From an uncultured Lachnospiraceae bacterium (GTDB lineage: Bacteria; Bacillota; Clostridia; Lachnospirales; Lachnospiraceae): 33,779 nucleotides of DNA. The stretch covers positions 1-33,779 of the forward strand of contig CANOCU010000039.1 of NCBI GenBank assembly GCA_947564645.1, in the 5' to 3' direction. How positions within the stretch are numbered: the stretch's first letter is position 1; each line of letters begins with the position of its first letter. The position numbers were made by a program, and so were the translations under genes. Shown here one piece after another: positions 1 to 8,444 of this stretch. The notes under the pieces are model-generated. The model was not told the DNA's origin and searched no databases. It saw nothing but the letters and a program-made list of their open reading frames with translations.

Positions 1-14
1 TTACTTATTTTCAC

Positions 15-39
15 GGACTTTGCAGCAAGTGCAAAGTCC
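15..39. repeat. Perfect 9-bp inverted repeat upstream of cas3
   Basis: GGACTTTGC (15-23) and GCAAAGTCC (31-39) are exact inverse complements around a 7-nt loop. Neither strand has a U-run after the stem, so it is not a clear intrinsic terminator. It could be the end of an upstream transcript or an operator near the cas promoter. Confidence 0.5.
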
Positions 40-64
40 TGAGCTGAACTGTTACAGATTCTTC

Positions 65-93
65 TTGACAACTTAAATGTGTAGTATTATTCT
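65..93 (+). promoter_or_regulatory. Putative promoter of the cas operon
   Basis: A perfect -35 box TTGACA (65-70) is followed by a 17-bp spacer and TATTCT (88-93). This is the only good sigma-A-like signal ahead of cas3. It leaves a 5' UTR of about 60 nt. The downstream cas genes are tightly packed, so it could drive cas3 through cas2. Confidence 0.55.
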
Positions 94-161
94 TGAAGTA
101 ATAGATTTATTAACTACATCACTAATGAAAATGAAATGAGTATAGTAGTAGGAGTGCAGAT

Positions 162-2603
162 ATGATCGCTCACATTTCAGAGGACGGACTTAATAGAGAA
201 GAAACTGTGGCGGAACATACGAGGAAGACAACGTTCCTGTGCAGAGAGAAGGGAAGGCGGTGCGGACTGGCCCAGGTCATGGCAATGTGCGGTGCCTATC
301 ATGATACCGGCAAGAATAAGAAGGCGTTTGAGGAGTATTTGCGTGCTGATGAAAATATAAGGAAGAAATTACGAGGGACGATCCCACATGCATCGACGGG
401 AGCAAAATATATATACGATCGATATCATGAACATGGCAGTTCCGGGAATACAAAGGTCATGGTTGAAATGATCTCTTATGCGATCGCGGCGCATCACGGA
501 CTGTTTGACTGTGTTGACATAGAACATAGGGATATTTTCTCCGAGAAGCTGGGTGTGGTTGCCGATTATGATGAGGCATGTAAGAATGCGGAAGAGGATT
601 ATCTGGATGAATATTCATTTCAGCTGGAAGAAATGTATTTGGAAGCGGCAGAGGAATTCAATCTGGTATGGAATAAGATAAAAGAATTGTTTGAGAAAGT
701 AAAGCAGTTGCTTCTGTCCGGAAACGATGTGAATGCAGGAGAAGCGGCCGGCAGCTGCAGTCTGTTTTTACTGGCATGTTTACAACGGCTGATCTTATCC
801 ATACTGATCGATGCCGATTGGGAGGCGACCTTCTATTTCATGAGCGGACAGGATACGCTGTCAAAGCTGAGCGATCCTGATACCGGGAAGGTCTTTGAGA
901 AAGCGAAAGAAAATTTTGATGTATATATGTTAAATAAGCAGAGCGCGGTAGATTCCTCCCGCTTGTCTGAGAAGGAGAAGATTATCTTTTGTGCAAGAAA
1001 TGCCTTGCAGGATGAATGCAGACAATTCGGGAGATATGCGGCCGGAATTTACTGTCTGCCTCTGCCGACGGGCGGCGGCAAGACACTAAGCAGCCTGGCC
1101 TACGCGTTGGAGTATTGCAGGAGGCATCCGGAGACGGAGCGCATTATCTATGTCTCTCCTTATATATCGATTTCGGAACAGAATGCGCAGGTATTCCGGG
1201 AGGCCGTCGGCAATGAGGACTGGATCCTGGAACATCATTCCTCTGTCATCAGAAAGGATGAGGACGGCAACGAGGATGATCGGGCAGGCGGCACGTCAAG
1301 ATATGAGATCAACTGGGAAGAACCGTTTATCTGCACCACGTTTGTCCAGTTTATGAATACGCTTTTTTCGGATAAAAGCGAGTCTGTCCGGCGGATGCAT
1401 CGTCTTGTAAATGCGATGGTGATCGTTGATGAAGTGCAGTCGATGCCTTTACAATGTATCCATACGTTCAACTATATGGCTAATTTTTTAAACGCAGTGT
1501 GCAATACCAATATCATTCTGTGTACTGCCACGCAGCCCACACTGGCGGAGGCGAAGTGCCCGGTCTGTTATAGTGCGCCAAAGTATATGATAGAGAATGC
1601 CGCTCAGTGGTTTTACCGGTTTGAGCGGGTAAAGATCCATACGCCTGCGCCGGATGAGAAGTATACCTTTGAGAGCCTGGGAGAGGAAATAGCCGAGCGG
1701 ATAGGAGAGTACCGATCCATTCTTGTGGTCTTAAATACAAAGTCGGCGGTGAGAAACCTGTATGACAGACTGAAGGCGCGGGGTGTTTTGGCAGAGTATC
1801 TTACGACCAATCTGTGTGCGGAACATAGAAGCGATAAGATCAAATCTATTAAGGAGATTCTGGAGAGCGGGCAGGAGCCCATTGTTGTAGTCAGTACGAA
1901 TCTCATCGAGGCGGGAGTTGACATTTCCTTTGCATGTGTCTATCGCTCCATGACAGGGTTGGACAGTCTGGCGCAGACGGCGGGACGGTGCAACAGAAAC
2001 GGGGAGCTGGAGTGGGGGATCATTCGCCTGATCGAACTGGAAGGGGAAAATGCCGGTAATATGGAGGAACTGCAGCAGAAAAAAAGAGCGACGGAAAGTA
2101 TACTCTTTGCATATGACAACAGTGAGAAGACGGAAAGTCTGCTGATGCCCGGATGGATGGACCGCTATTATCGATATGTTTACGCGAATGCTTCAAATAA
2201 AATGAATTTTCCGTTGAAGGAGTTGGACAAGAATATTCTGGAACTGCTTTCCGGAGGGTTCGGACCGGCGCAGAAGAAGAATCTGATGAATCAGGCGTAT
2301 AAGACAGCAGGGCAGGCGTACAGGGTGATAGACGATCATTCTTTTGGTGTGATCGTTCCTTACAAAAAAGGTGAGGAGATCATAGAGGCGATCCGGACAG
2401 CTGCCGATCCGACGGAGATCAAGGCCTGCATAAGGCAGGCGCAGCGCTATACCGTTAATGTAAGAGGAGGGCAGCTTAAGAAGTTTGAGGGACTGATACA
2501 GCCGGTGAGCGATAAGATACCGGGCCTGTATATGGCGGCGGCTCCCGGCGTCTACCATAGAGAATACGGGATATCGCCGGAGTGGGAGACGCTTATATTT
2601 TGA
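162..2603 (+). CDS. cas3: CRISPR-associated helicase/nuclease Cas3, type I-C, with N-terminal HD domain
   Basis: This is the effector nuclease-helicase that Cascade recruits to degrade target DNA after R-loop formation. The N-terminal HD nuclease domain has H19, the H47-D48 pair in YHDTGK, and further histidines in IPHAS and AAHHG. The SF2 helicase part follows: Walker A LPTGGGKT (residues 301-308), a DEVQ motif II (423-426) in place of the usual DEAH/DExH, TATQ motif III (455-458) and motif VI QTAGRCNRNG (from 605). At 813 residues it is the usual single-chain I-C length with no breaks. The ATG at 162 is chosen because AGGAG (150-154) lies 7 nt upstream. It is first in the cas operon, 25 nt before cas5c. 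Confidence 0.97.
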   Translation: MIAHISEDGLNREETVAEHTRKTTFLCREKGRRCGLAQVMAMCGAYHDTGKNKKAFEEYLRADENIRKKLRGTIPHASTGAKYIYDRYHEHGSSGNTKVMVEMISYAIAAHHGLFDCVDIEHRDIFSEKLGVVADYDEACKNAEEDYLDEYSFQLEEMYLEAAEEFNLVWNKIKELFEKVKQLLLSGNDVNAGEAAGSCSLFLLACLQRLILSILIDADWEATFYFMSGQDTLSKLSDPDTGKVFEKAKENFDVYMLNKQSAVDSSRLSEKEKIIFCARNALQDECRQFGRYAAGIYCLPLPTGGGKTLSSLAYALEYCRRHPETERIIYVSPYISISEQNAQVFREAVGNEDWILEHHSSVIRKDEDGNEDDRAGGTSRYEINWEEPFICTTFVQFMNTLFSDKSESVRRMHRLVNAMVIVDEVQSMPLQCIHTFNYMANFLNAVCNTNIILCTATQPTLAEAKCPVCYSAPKYMIENAAQWFYRFERVKIHTPAPDEKYTFESLGEEIAERIGEYRSILVVLNTKSAVRNLYDRLKARGVLAEYLTTNLCAEHRSDKIKSIKEILESGQEPIVVVSTNLIEAGVDISFACVYRSMTGLDSLAQTAGRCNRNGELEWGIIRLIELEGENAGNMEELQQKKRATESILFAYDNSEKTESLLMPGWMDRYYRYVYANASNKMNFPLKELDKNILELLSGGFGPAQKKNLMNQAYKTAGQAYRVIDDHSFGVIVPYKKGEEIIEAIRTAADPTEIKACIRQAQRYTVNVRGGQLKKFEGLIQPVSDKIPGLYMAAAPGVYHREYGISPEWETLIF

Positions 2604-2628
2604 AGGAAACAGAAAGGATGGGTGAGGC

Positions 2629-3375
2629 ATGGACAAGCCGAATATTATTGAATATCGCGTGCATGGGAGATACGCGCTGTTTACGGATCCGCTGTCGAAA
2701 ACAGGCGGAGAGAAGTGCAGCTATCAGGTTCCTACCTACCAGGCGCTGAAGGGGATCACGGAATCCATATACTGGAAACCGACCATAACATGGATTATTG
2801 ACGAATGCCGTATCATGAATCCGATCCTGACGGAATCAAAGGGCATCAGGCCGATCAAGTACGGCGGCGGAAATGATCTGTCTTATTACACTTATCTGCG
2901 GAATGTAGAGTATCAGGTAAGAGCACACTTCGAATGGAATGAGAACCGGAAGGATCTGGCACATGACCGCAACGAGAACAAGCACTATGACATCGCCAGA
3001 AGAATGGTAGAGCGCGGCGGAAGAAGGGATATTTTCCTGGGAGCGAGAGAATGTCAGGGATATGTGGAACCCTGTTCGTTCGGGGAAGAAAAAGGGGCAT
3101 ATGACGGGACGGATCTGTCTTTTGGCATTATGGTGCATGGGATTACCTATCCGGACGAGGCCGACAGGGACGCGGAAAAAGGGAAAATGACCGTACGGCT
3201 CTGGAACGTGCAGATGAGAGACGGCATCATCCGTTTCCTTCGGCCGGAGGCATGTGAGATCAGGCATGTTCTGCGGGATGCAAAGCAGAAGGAATTTGTT
3301 CCGGAAAAGAATTTCAGAGGACTTCAGGAATTTGAGGGAGGTGATCGTGTTGGCGTGGCTGAAAACTTTGGCTGA
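2629..3375 (+). CDS. cas5c: Cas5c (Cas5d), type I-C pre-crRNA endoribonuclease
   Basis: In type I-C there is no Cas6; Cas5c cuts the repeat RNA and stays bound to the crRNA 5' handle in Cascade. The protein (248 aa) has the Cas5 opening [15 protein letters not shown]. Its Tyr48 and Lys118-His119 align with the Tyr-Lys-His catalytic set known from Bacillus halodurans Cas5d, so it should be active. The GGTGAGGC just before the ATG is a reasonable ribosome binding site. The 3' end overlaps the predicted start of cas8c by about 29 nt, which suggests translational coupling. Confidence 0.95.
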   Translation: MDKPNIIEYRVHGRYALFTDPLSKTGGEKCSYQVPTYQALKGITESIYWKPTITWIIDECRIMNPILTESKGIRPIKYGGGNDLSYYTYLRNVEYQVRAHFEWNENRKDLAHDRNENKHYDIARRMVERGGRRDIFLGARECQGYVEPCSFGEEKGAYDGTDLSFGIMVHGITYPDEADRDAEKGKMTVRLWNVQMRDGIIRFLRPEACEIRHVLRDAKQKEFVPEKNFRGLQEFEGGDRVGVAENFG

Positions 3376-5284
3376 AACCTATGACGTGTACGCGGATTGG
3401 GCAGGCACTGAACAGAACGACCAGGCCGTGCTGCTGCCGATCTCTCACTCGACGTTCAATGCGCAGATTGAAGTGGTTATCGATCAGGCCGGCAATTTTC
3501 TGAATGCGAGAAAGCTGGAAAAAGGCAGGGATGCCGTTACGATCATTCCGGTCACGGAGGATTCGGCGGCGAGGAGCAGTGGTATCGCGCCGCATCCGTT
3601 ATGCGATAAACTCTGTTATATTGCGGGCGACTATACAGCCTATACCGGCGATGATAAAGAGAAATACTATGAGGCATATATGGGACAGCTGCGGGACTGG
3701 ACGATATCGGAATATACGCATCCTATGATAGAGGCGGTATATCAATATCTGGAGAAAAGAGCGCTGATCCGGGATCTGGTCATGAGCAAGGCGCTGGAAC
3801 TTGACGGTAACGGCAGGCTTACGGATCAGACAAAGATACATGGACTGGGACAGACGGGGGCAAATGTACGTTTCAGAGTGCTTGGGGACAGTATGCCGCA
3901 GGAAGTGTGGAAAAACCAGGAATTGTATAAAAGGTACAGCGATTATTATCAACAAAGATCCGGGGGAAAGAAGCTGTGCTATGCATCCGGAAAAGTGGAG
4001 GCCTGCTCTGATAAACATCCGTCTAAAATACGGAACAGCGCCGACAAGGCAAAGCTGATTTCAGGCAATGACGAGTCCGGATTCACCTACCGCGGTAGGT
4101 TTACCGCAAAGGAACAGGCGGTCTCGGTAAGTTATGATGTATCTCAGAAGGCCCATAATGCGTTGAGATGGCTGCTCCAAAAACAGGGATATACGCGTGA
4201 CGAATCGGCTATTGTCTGTTGGATGACGAACAGGGAGATGCAGCTGCCTGACATGATGCAGGATTCTGTCAACGCTTATCATGGGGTCGATGATTTCGCG
4301 TTTAATTTTGATGATATAGATTCTTATGCGTCTGCGAACACTGCAAAACAGGATACGGGGAAATATTTTACAAGGCAGTTTGGCAATGCGGTAAACGGTT
4401 ATGCGGGGAAGATCAGGGTGGATGACAAAGTGGCCATTATAGCGCTGGATGCCGCTACTACTGGCCGTCTTTCGGTAGTATATTATGACGAGATGGGCGG
4501 CAGGCAGTACATAGAGGCAGTGCTGTACTGGCAGCAGCATTGCAGATGGCGCCGGACCGTCAAAGTGGGAGGCGCAGAAGAAGGTAAGAGAAGGGTTACC
4601 TTCGAGTGTACGCCGTCGCCCAGGGATATGGCGCTGGCGGCATTTGGGGTGCAGCGTTCAGAGTGGCTGGAAGCAGACGGCAAACTTCTCAGAACTACGG
4701 TAAAGCGGCTGCTGCCATGTATAACCGGAAAGAGGGCAGAAATCCCGGAGGATATCATCAGGGCAGCAGTACGGCGCGCTTCCATGCCGCAGACGATGAG
4801 TGATTTTGTCTGGTATAACGACGTGTTATGTGTTGTATGTGCGATGATACGATTTCGATATGAAAGGAGAGGCGGGAGAATGGAAAATTTCCTGAACGAT
4901 AATGTGGATGACCGGAGTGTCTTATTCGGAAGGCTGTTGGCGGTATATGACTATATGGAACAGCGGGCGATGTTTGAGCGTGATGAGACCGGAAAAGTGA
5001 AGGAAAGGCGTACGACCAATGCGAAGCGCTATTGGAATGCTTACAGCAGCAGACCGGCGAAAACATTTAAGACCATTAAACAGAACCTGATTGCCTATGA
5101 AAAGAAGCTGAGTGATTATGACCTGAGCAGATTTGAAGCATGGACCGGTGAGATCATGGCATATATGGACGAAAGCAAGTTTACAAATGCAGCTTTGAGC
5201 GAAATGTATCTGCCCGGATATTATCAACAGATGGAAGCTATGAAAGCGGCATTTCAGAAAAAGAGCAATGTAGAAGAGGCGTAA
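3347..5284 (+). CDS. cas8c: Cas8c (Csd1), type I-C Cascade large subunit
   Basis: The large subunit of type I-C Cascade is responsible for PAM recognition and R-loop stabilisation. The protein starts near [14 protein letters not shown], the typical Csd1 opening, and is about 645 aa, close to family length. The open frame extends upstream to an ATG at 3254, but that would bury about 120 nt inside cas5c. A strong GGAGGTGA at 3337-3344 instead points to a non-ATG start, either GTG 3347 (5 nt after GGAGG) or TTG 3350 (8 nt after). Either overlaps the cas5c end. The last 134 codons contain a separate internal start for Cas11c. Confidence 0.93.
   Translation: MLAWLKTLAETYDVYADWAGTEQNDQAVLLPISHSTFNAQIEVVIDQAGNFLNARKLEKGRDAVTIIPVTEDSAARSSGIAPHPLCDKLCYIAGDYTAYTGDDKEKYYEAYMGQLRDWTISEYTHPMIEAVYQYLEKRALIRDLVMSKALELDGNGRLTDQTKIHGLGQTGANVRFRVLGDSMPQEVWKNQELYKRYSDYYQQRSGGKKLCYASGKVEACSDKHPSKIRNSADKAKLISGNDESGFTYRGRFTAKEQAVSVSYDVSQKAHNALRWLLQKQGYTRDESAIVCWMTNREMQLPDMMQDSVNAYHGVDDFAFNFDDIDSYASANTAKQDTGKYFTRQFGNAVNGYAGKIRVDDKVAIIALDAATTGRLSVVYYDEMGGRQYIEAVLYWQQHCRWRRTVKVGGAEEGKRRVTFECTPSPRDMALAAFGVQRSEWLEADGKLLRTTVKRLLPCITGKRAEIPEDIIRAAVRRASMPQTMSDFVWYNDVLCVVCAMIRFRYERRGGRMENFLNDNVDDRSVLFGRLLAVYDYMEQRAMFERDETGKVKERRTTNAKRYWNAYSSRPAKTFKTIKQNLIAYEKKLSDYDLSRFEAWTGEIMAYMDESKFTNAALSEMYLPGYYQQMEAMKAAFQKKSNVEEA
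4880..5284 (+). CDS. cas11c: Cas11c, small subunit translated from an internal start within cas8c
   Basis: Type I-C systems are known to make the Cascade small subunit from an in-frame internal start in the 3' part of cas8c. Here an ATG at 4880 is in the cas8c frame. It is preceded by a purine-rich Shine-Dalgarno, AAGGAGAGG (4864-4872), 7 nt upstream. The product would be 134 aa, starting [13 protein letters not shown], and is rich in predicted helix with many Lys/Arg and Tyr residues, as expected of a non-target-strand-binding small subunit. It shares its stop codon with cas8c. The site and length fit the known arrangement; translation itself is inferred. Confidence 0.8.
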   Translation: MENFLNDNVDDRSVLFGRLLAVYDYMEQRAMFERDETGKVKERRTTNAKRYWNAYSSRPAKTFKTIKQNLIAYEKKLSDYDLSRFEAWTGEIMAYMDESKFTNAALSEMYLPGYYQQMEAMKAAFQKKSNVEEA

Positions 5285-5316
5285 GAGAAAATAAAAAGAA
5301 AAGAGAGGATATGTTC

Positions 5317-6162
5317 ATGAGTGCATTTACAAACAAGATTGACTTTGAAGTTCTGGTGATGGTGAAGAATGCGAATCCAAACGGAGACCCGCTGAATGGA
5401 AACCGGCCGCGTGAGACCTATGACGGGTACGGGGAGATATCGGACGTATGCATCAAGCGCAAGATCAGAAACCGGCTGCAGGATATGGGAGAAGCTATTT
5501 TTGTGCAGAGCGATGATCGTTCCGATGACGGCTGCAAAAGTCTTGCGGATCGGGCGAAGAGCAATGAGGCCATGCAGAAAGCATTGAAGAATAAGGACAA
5601 AGATGCCTATGCAGAAGCGGCCTGCGAGAAGTGGATCGATGTGCGCAGTTTCGGCCAGGTGTTTGCCTTTAAAGACGACAGCGTGTCTGTTGGCGTGAGA
5701 GGGCCGGTTTCCGTGCACTCGGCGTTCAGCGTACTGCCGGTCTCGATTGACAGTATGCAGATCACGAAGAGCGTCAACAGTGAGACAAAGGAGAAGAAGT
5801 CTTCCGATACAATGGGTATGAAACATAAAATATACTCGGCGCTCTATGTGATCAAAGGCAGCATTAACCATCAGCTTGCGGAGAAGACGGGATTCAGTGA
5901 CGAAGATGCGGAGAAGATCAAGGAGGCTTTGCGTACGTTATTCGTAAACGACAGTTCCTCTGCAAGACCCGACGGAAGTATGGAAGTATGCAAAGTGTTC
6001 TGGTGGAAACATAACTGTCCTATGGGGCAATATTCCTCCGCAAAGGTACATAGACTCATAAATATTACGGCGAAGAACGACGATCCGAAGGAGTTTGAAG
6101 ATTATAACGTAGAAGTAGATTCTCTGCCGGATCTGGCGCTTGAAGAAATAGAAGGGATTTAG
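5317..6162 (+). CDS. cas7c: Cas7c (Csd2), type I-C Cascade backbone subunit
   Basis: This is the RNA-binding RAMP protein that polymerises along the crRNA spacer to form the Cascade backbone. The hallmark motif NANPNGDPLNGNRPR lies near the N-terminus and is typical of the Csd2/Csh2 Cas7 family. Two in-frame ATGs exist, at 5311 and 5317. The second is preferred because AGAGAGG (5302-5308) is 8 nt from it and only 2 nt from the first. The resulting 281 aa matches the family length. It ends 2 nt before the cas4 start codon. Confidence 0.95.
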   Translation: MSAFTNKIDFEVLVMVKNANPNGDPLNGNRPRETYDGYGEISDVCIKRKIRNRLQDMGEAIFVQSDDRSDDGCKSLADRAKSNEAMQKALKNKDKDAYAEAACEKWIDVRSFGQVFAFKDDSVSVGVRGPVSVHSAFSVLPVSIDSMQITKSVNSETKEKKSSDTMGMKHKIYSALYVIKGSINHQLAEKTGFSDEDAEKIKEALRTLFVNDSSSARPDGSMEVCKVFWWKHNCPMGQYSSAKVHRLINITAKNDDPKEFEDYNVEVDSLPDLALEEIEGI

Positions 6163-6164
6163 GC

Positions 6165-6824
6165 ATGTATTCCGAAGAAGACTATCTGATGCTGTCGGGG
6201 ATCCAGCATTTTGCATTTTGCAGGAGACAGTGGGCTATCATACACATTGAGCAGCAGTGGGCTGAAAATTACAGAACGACTGCGGGGGAACTGATGCACA
6301 AGAAAGCGCATGACGCCGACTCGTTTGAAAAGAGAGGAGATCTGATGATCATCAGAGGAATGCGGATCTCATCCCGTGAGCTTGGATTTAGCGGGCAGTG
6401 TGATGTGGTGGAGTTTCACCGGGATGAAAAGGGTGTCAGTCTGTCTGGCTATGATGGAACCTGGAAGCCTGTGCCCGTGGAATATAAGCACGGAGAACCC
6501 AAAGAAAACAATGCGGATGAATTACAGTTGTGCGCGCAGGCAATCTGCCTTGAAGAAATGTTTCAGACAAATATAGACGGCGGATATTTATATTATGGAC
6601 AGAACAGACGGCGCAGCCATGTGGAATTTACGGACGGCCTGCGGGAAGAAGTGAGGAAGGCAGCGACAGAAATGCATGATCTGTTTCAAAGAGGATACAC
6701 GCCCAATGTCAAACCAGCGAAGAAATGTAAAGCATGTTCATTGGAGAATCTATGTGTTCCCAGACTACGGAAGGCAGTGGGGGTCCGGGCATATATTGAA
6801 CGAGAAATCAGTGAAAGAGATTAG
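6165..6824 (+). CDS. cas4: Cas4, FeS-cluster RecB-like nuclease for spacer acquisition
   Basis: Cas4 works with Cas1-Cas2 to trim prespacers and to select the PAM and orientation. The 219-aa protein has the PD-(D/E)XK core: His45, Asp80 (GQCDVVE), Glu106-x-Lys108 (EYK) and Gln121 in QLCAQA. Four cysteines suit a [4Fe-4S] cluster: C19 near the N-terminus and C188, C191 and C197 near the C-terminus. All key residues are present. The start follows the cas7c stop after only 2 nt, and an AGAAGGG within the cas7c end can serve as ribosome binding site. Confidence 0.96.
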   Translation: MYSEEDYLMLSGIQHFAFCRRQWAIIHIEQQWAENYRTTAGELMHKKAHDADSFEKRGDLMIIRGMRISSRELGFSGQCDVVEFHRDEKGVSLSGYDGTWKPVPVEYKHGEPKENNADELQLCAQAICLEEMFQTNIDGGYLYYGQNRRRSHVEFTDGLREEVRKAATEMHDLFQRGYTPNVKPAKKCKACSLENLCVPRLRKAVGVRAYIEREISERD

Positions 6825-6877
6825 AAATTTAAGGAAAAGAGAGGCAATGTCAGTTTGACTGCAGATGGGGTACTGAT

Positions 6878-7909
6878 ATGCGTAAGTTGCTGAATACGTT
6901 ATATGTTATGACGGAGAATTGCTATTTAACACTTGACGGTGAAAACATCGTGATACAGGATGGCGAGAAGACGTTGGGCAGATTTCCACTCCATACATTG
7001 GAGAACATTATCTGTTTTACATACAAAGGAGCAAGTCCGGCGCTGATGGGAGCCTGTGCAGAGCGGAAGATCGGGATGAGCTTCTTTTCGCCCAAAGGTG
7101 CATTTTGGGCCCGGGTTGTGGGAAAAGAATATGGCAATGTGCTTCTTAGAAAGGAACAGTATCGAATATCGGATGATGAGGAGAGAAGTGTTGCATACGC
7201 CGGGAATATGATCGTCGGGAAGGTATTTAACTGCAGATGGAGCATAGAGCGTACCCTGCGTGACCATGCATTCCGGGTGGATGCCGAAAGACTGAAACAG
7301 GTATCAAATATTTTGTATGAAACACTGCCTAAGATAGACAGCAAACTTCAACTGGACGAACTGAGGGGAATAGAAGGAAAGGCGGCAGAGCAGTATTTTT
7401 CCGTGTTTAATGAAATGATATTAAATCAGAAGGATGCCTTTACATTCACCACAAGGAATCGCAGGCCGCCTCTTGACAATATCAATGCCATATTATCGTT
7501 TGCTTATACAATACTTGCCGGAGACTGTGCTAATGCACTGTCAAGTGTGGGATTGGATCCGTATGTCGGATTCATGCACGGGGACAGACCTGGACGGACA
7601 TCCCTTGCACTGGATCTGATGGAGGAGTTGAGACCGGTATTAGCGGACAGATTTATTCTGACCTTGATAAATACGAAGGCAATCCAGGCATCTCATTTTG
7701 AGAAACAAAAGGATGGTGCGGTATTTTTAAATGATGAGGGCAGAAAGGTATTTTTTGGTGCGTGGCAGAATCATAAGAGGGAGACCATAACACATCCATA
7801 TCTGAAAGAGAAGATTGAATGGGGGTTGGTGCCCTATGTGCAGGCGCTTTTGCTTGCCCGTACGGTACGTGGGGATGTTGAAGAGTATCCGCCGTTCTTG
7901 TGGAAGTAG
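6878..7909 (+). CDS. cas1: Cas1 integrase, type I-C
   Basis: This is the metal-dependent integrase that inserts new spacers at the leader end of the array. The protein (343 aa) has the I-C Cas1 opening MRKLLNTLYVMTE. The metal-binding set is intact: Glu166 in LRGIEGKAAEQYF, His234 in GFMHGDRPGR, and the acidic residues of LDLMEELRP (E249/E250). It is separated from cas4 by 53 nt and from cas2 by 78 nt of apparently non-coding sequence. The ATG at 6878 follows a weak GATGGGG. Confidence 0.96.
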   Translation: MRKLLNTLYVMTENCYLTLDGENIVIQDGEKTLGRFPLHTLENIICFTYKGASPALMGACAERKIGMSFFSPKGAFWARVVGKEYGNVLLRKEQYRISDDEERSVAYAGNMIVGKVFNCRWSIERTLRDHAFRVDAERLKQVSNILYETLPKIDSKLQLDELRGIEGKAAEQYFSVFNEMILNQKDAFTFTTRNRRPPLDNINAILSFAYTILAGDCANALSSVGLDPYVGFMHGDRPGRTSLALDLMEELRPVLADRFILTLINTKAIQASHFEKQKDGAVFLNDEGRKVFFGAWQNHKRETITHPYLKEKIEWGLVPYVQALLLARTVRGDVEEYPPFLWK

Positions 7910-7987
7910 ATGTAGAAGCGGAAGATATATTTTCGTTTGGTTATGTACTGTTAATCAAAATGTGAGAGTGAGAGAATGGAGGTTTAG

Positions 7988-8278
7988 ATGTTGGTATTGA
8001 TCACATATGACGTTTCTACGCAGAATGCAGCAGGTAAGAGCCGTCTTCGCAAGGTTGCCAAGGAGTGCGTAAATTATGGACAGCGTGTCCAGAATTCAGT
8101 ATTTGAGTGTATTTTGGATGCTTCGCAACTGCTGTTATTAAAAGACCGTTTAGTGACACTGATCAATGAGAAAGAAGACAGTCTGCGCTTTTATTATCTG
8201 GGTAATAATTATCGGACAAAAGTGGAACATTTTGGGTGTAAAGCTTCTTATGAAGCCGAGGGAACCTTAATGATATAA
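7988..8278 (+). CDS. cas2: Cas2, adaptation complex subunit
   Basis: Cas2 is a small ferredoxin-fold protein that bridges two Cas1 dimers in the integration complex. It is 96 aa, starting MLVLITYDVST; Asp8 in the first beta strand is the conserved Cas2 acidic residue. The ATG follows GGAGGTTTAG, a good ribosome binding site. The stop codon lies inside the left arm of a 14-bp palindrome (8275-8288) that begins the array leader. Confidence 0.96.
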   Translation: MLVLITYDVSTQNAAGKSRLRKVAKECVNYGQRVQNSVFECILDASQLLLLKDRLVTLINEKEDSLRFYYLGNNYRTKVEHFGCKASYEAEGTLMI

Positions 8279-8444
8279 TCCGGTGCGAGAGACAAGCTGA
8301 CATAGAATGTCCGGGAGGTTCGCACCGGATTATGGTAAGATGATGACGTAGCTTATGAGGTTGTATAGAATAGGGTATGCCATGAATTGGTGGTATTGCC
8401 TAAGCATGAATCACTTTAATGATTAAATATTAGTGATTTTTGCT
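8275..8444 (+). promoter_or_regulatory. CRISPR leader with a cas2-end palindrome and an array-adjacent inverted repeat
   Basis: This stretch between cas2 and the first repeat holds no gene. It starts with a perfect 14-bp inverted repeat (8275-8288 and 8320-8333) that includes the cas2 stop codon. A nested GACAT-AGA-ATGTC (8299-8311) lies between its arms. The rest is AT-rich, and AATCACT (8409-8415) and AGTGATT (8432-8438) form a second inverted repeat ending 6 nt before repeat 1. The position upstream of the intact-repeat end identifies it as the leader. No convincing -35/-10 pair could be fixed. Confidence 0.75.

Noticed and set aside
2193-5871. Several minus-strand open frames of 100-205 codons opposite cas3, cas5c, cas8c and cas7c
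   Set aside because: They lie fully opposite well-identified cas genes, have no recognisable protein pattern and follow from the codon bias of the + strand.
7815-8000. A 61-codon + frame bridging the cas1 end and cas2 start
   Set aside because: It overlaps the cas1 C-terminus in another frame, has no family resemblance, and the cas2 start has a much better ribosome binding site.
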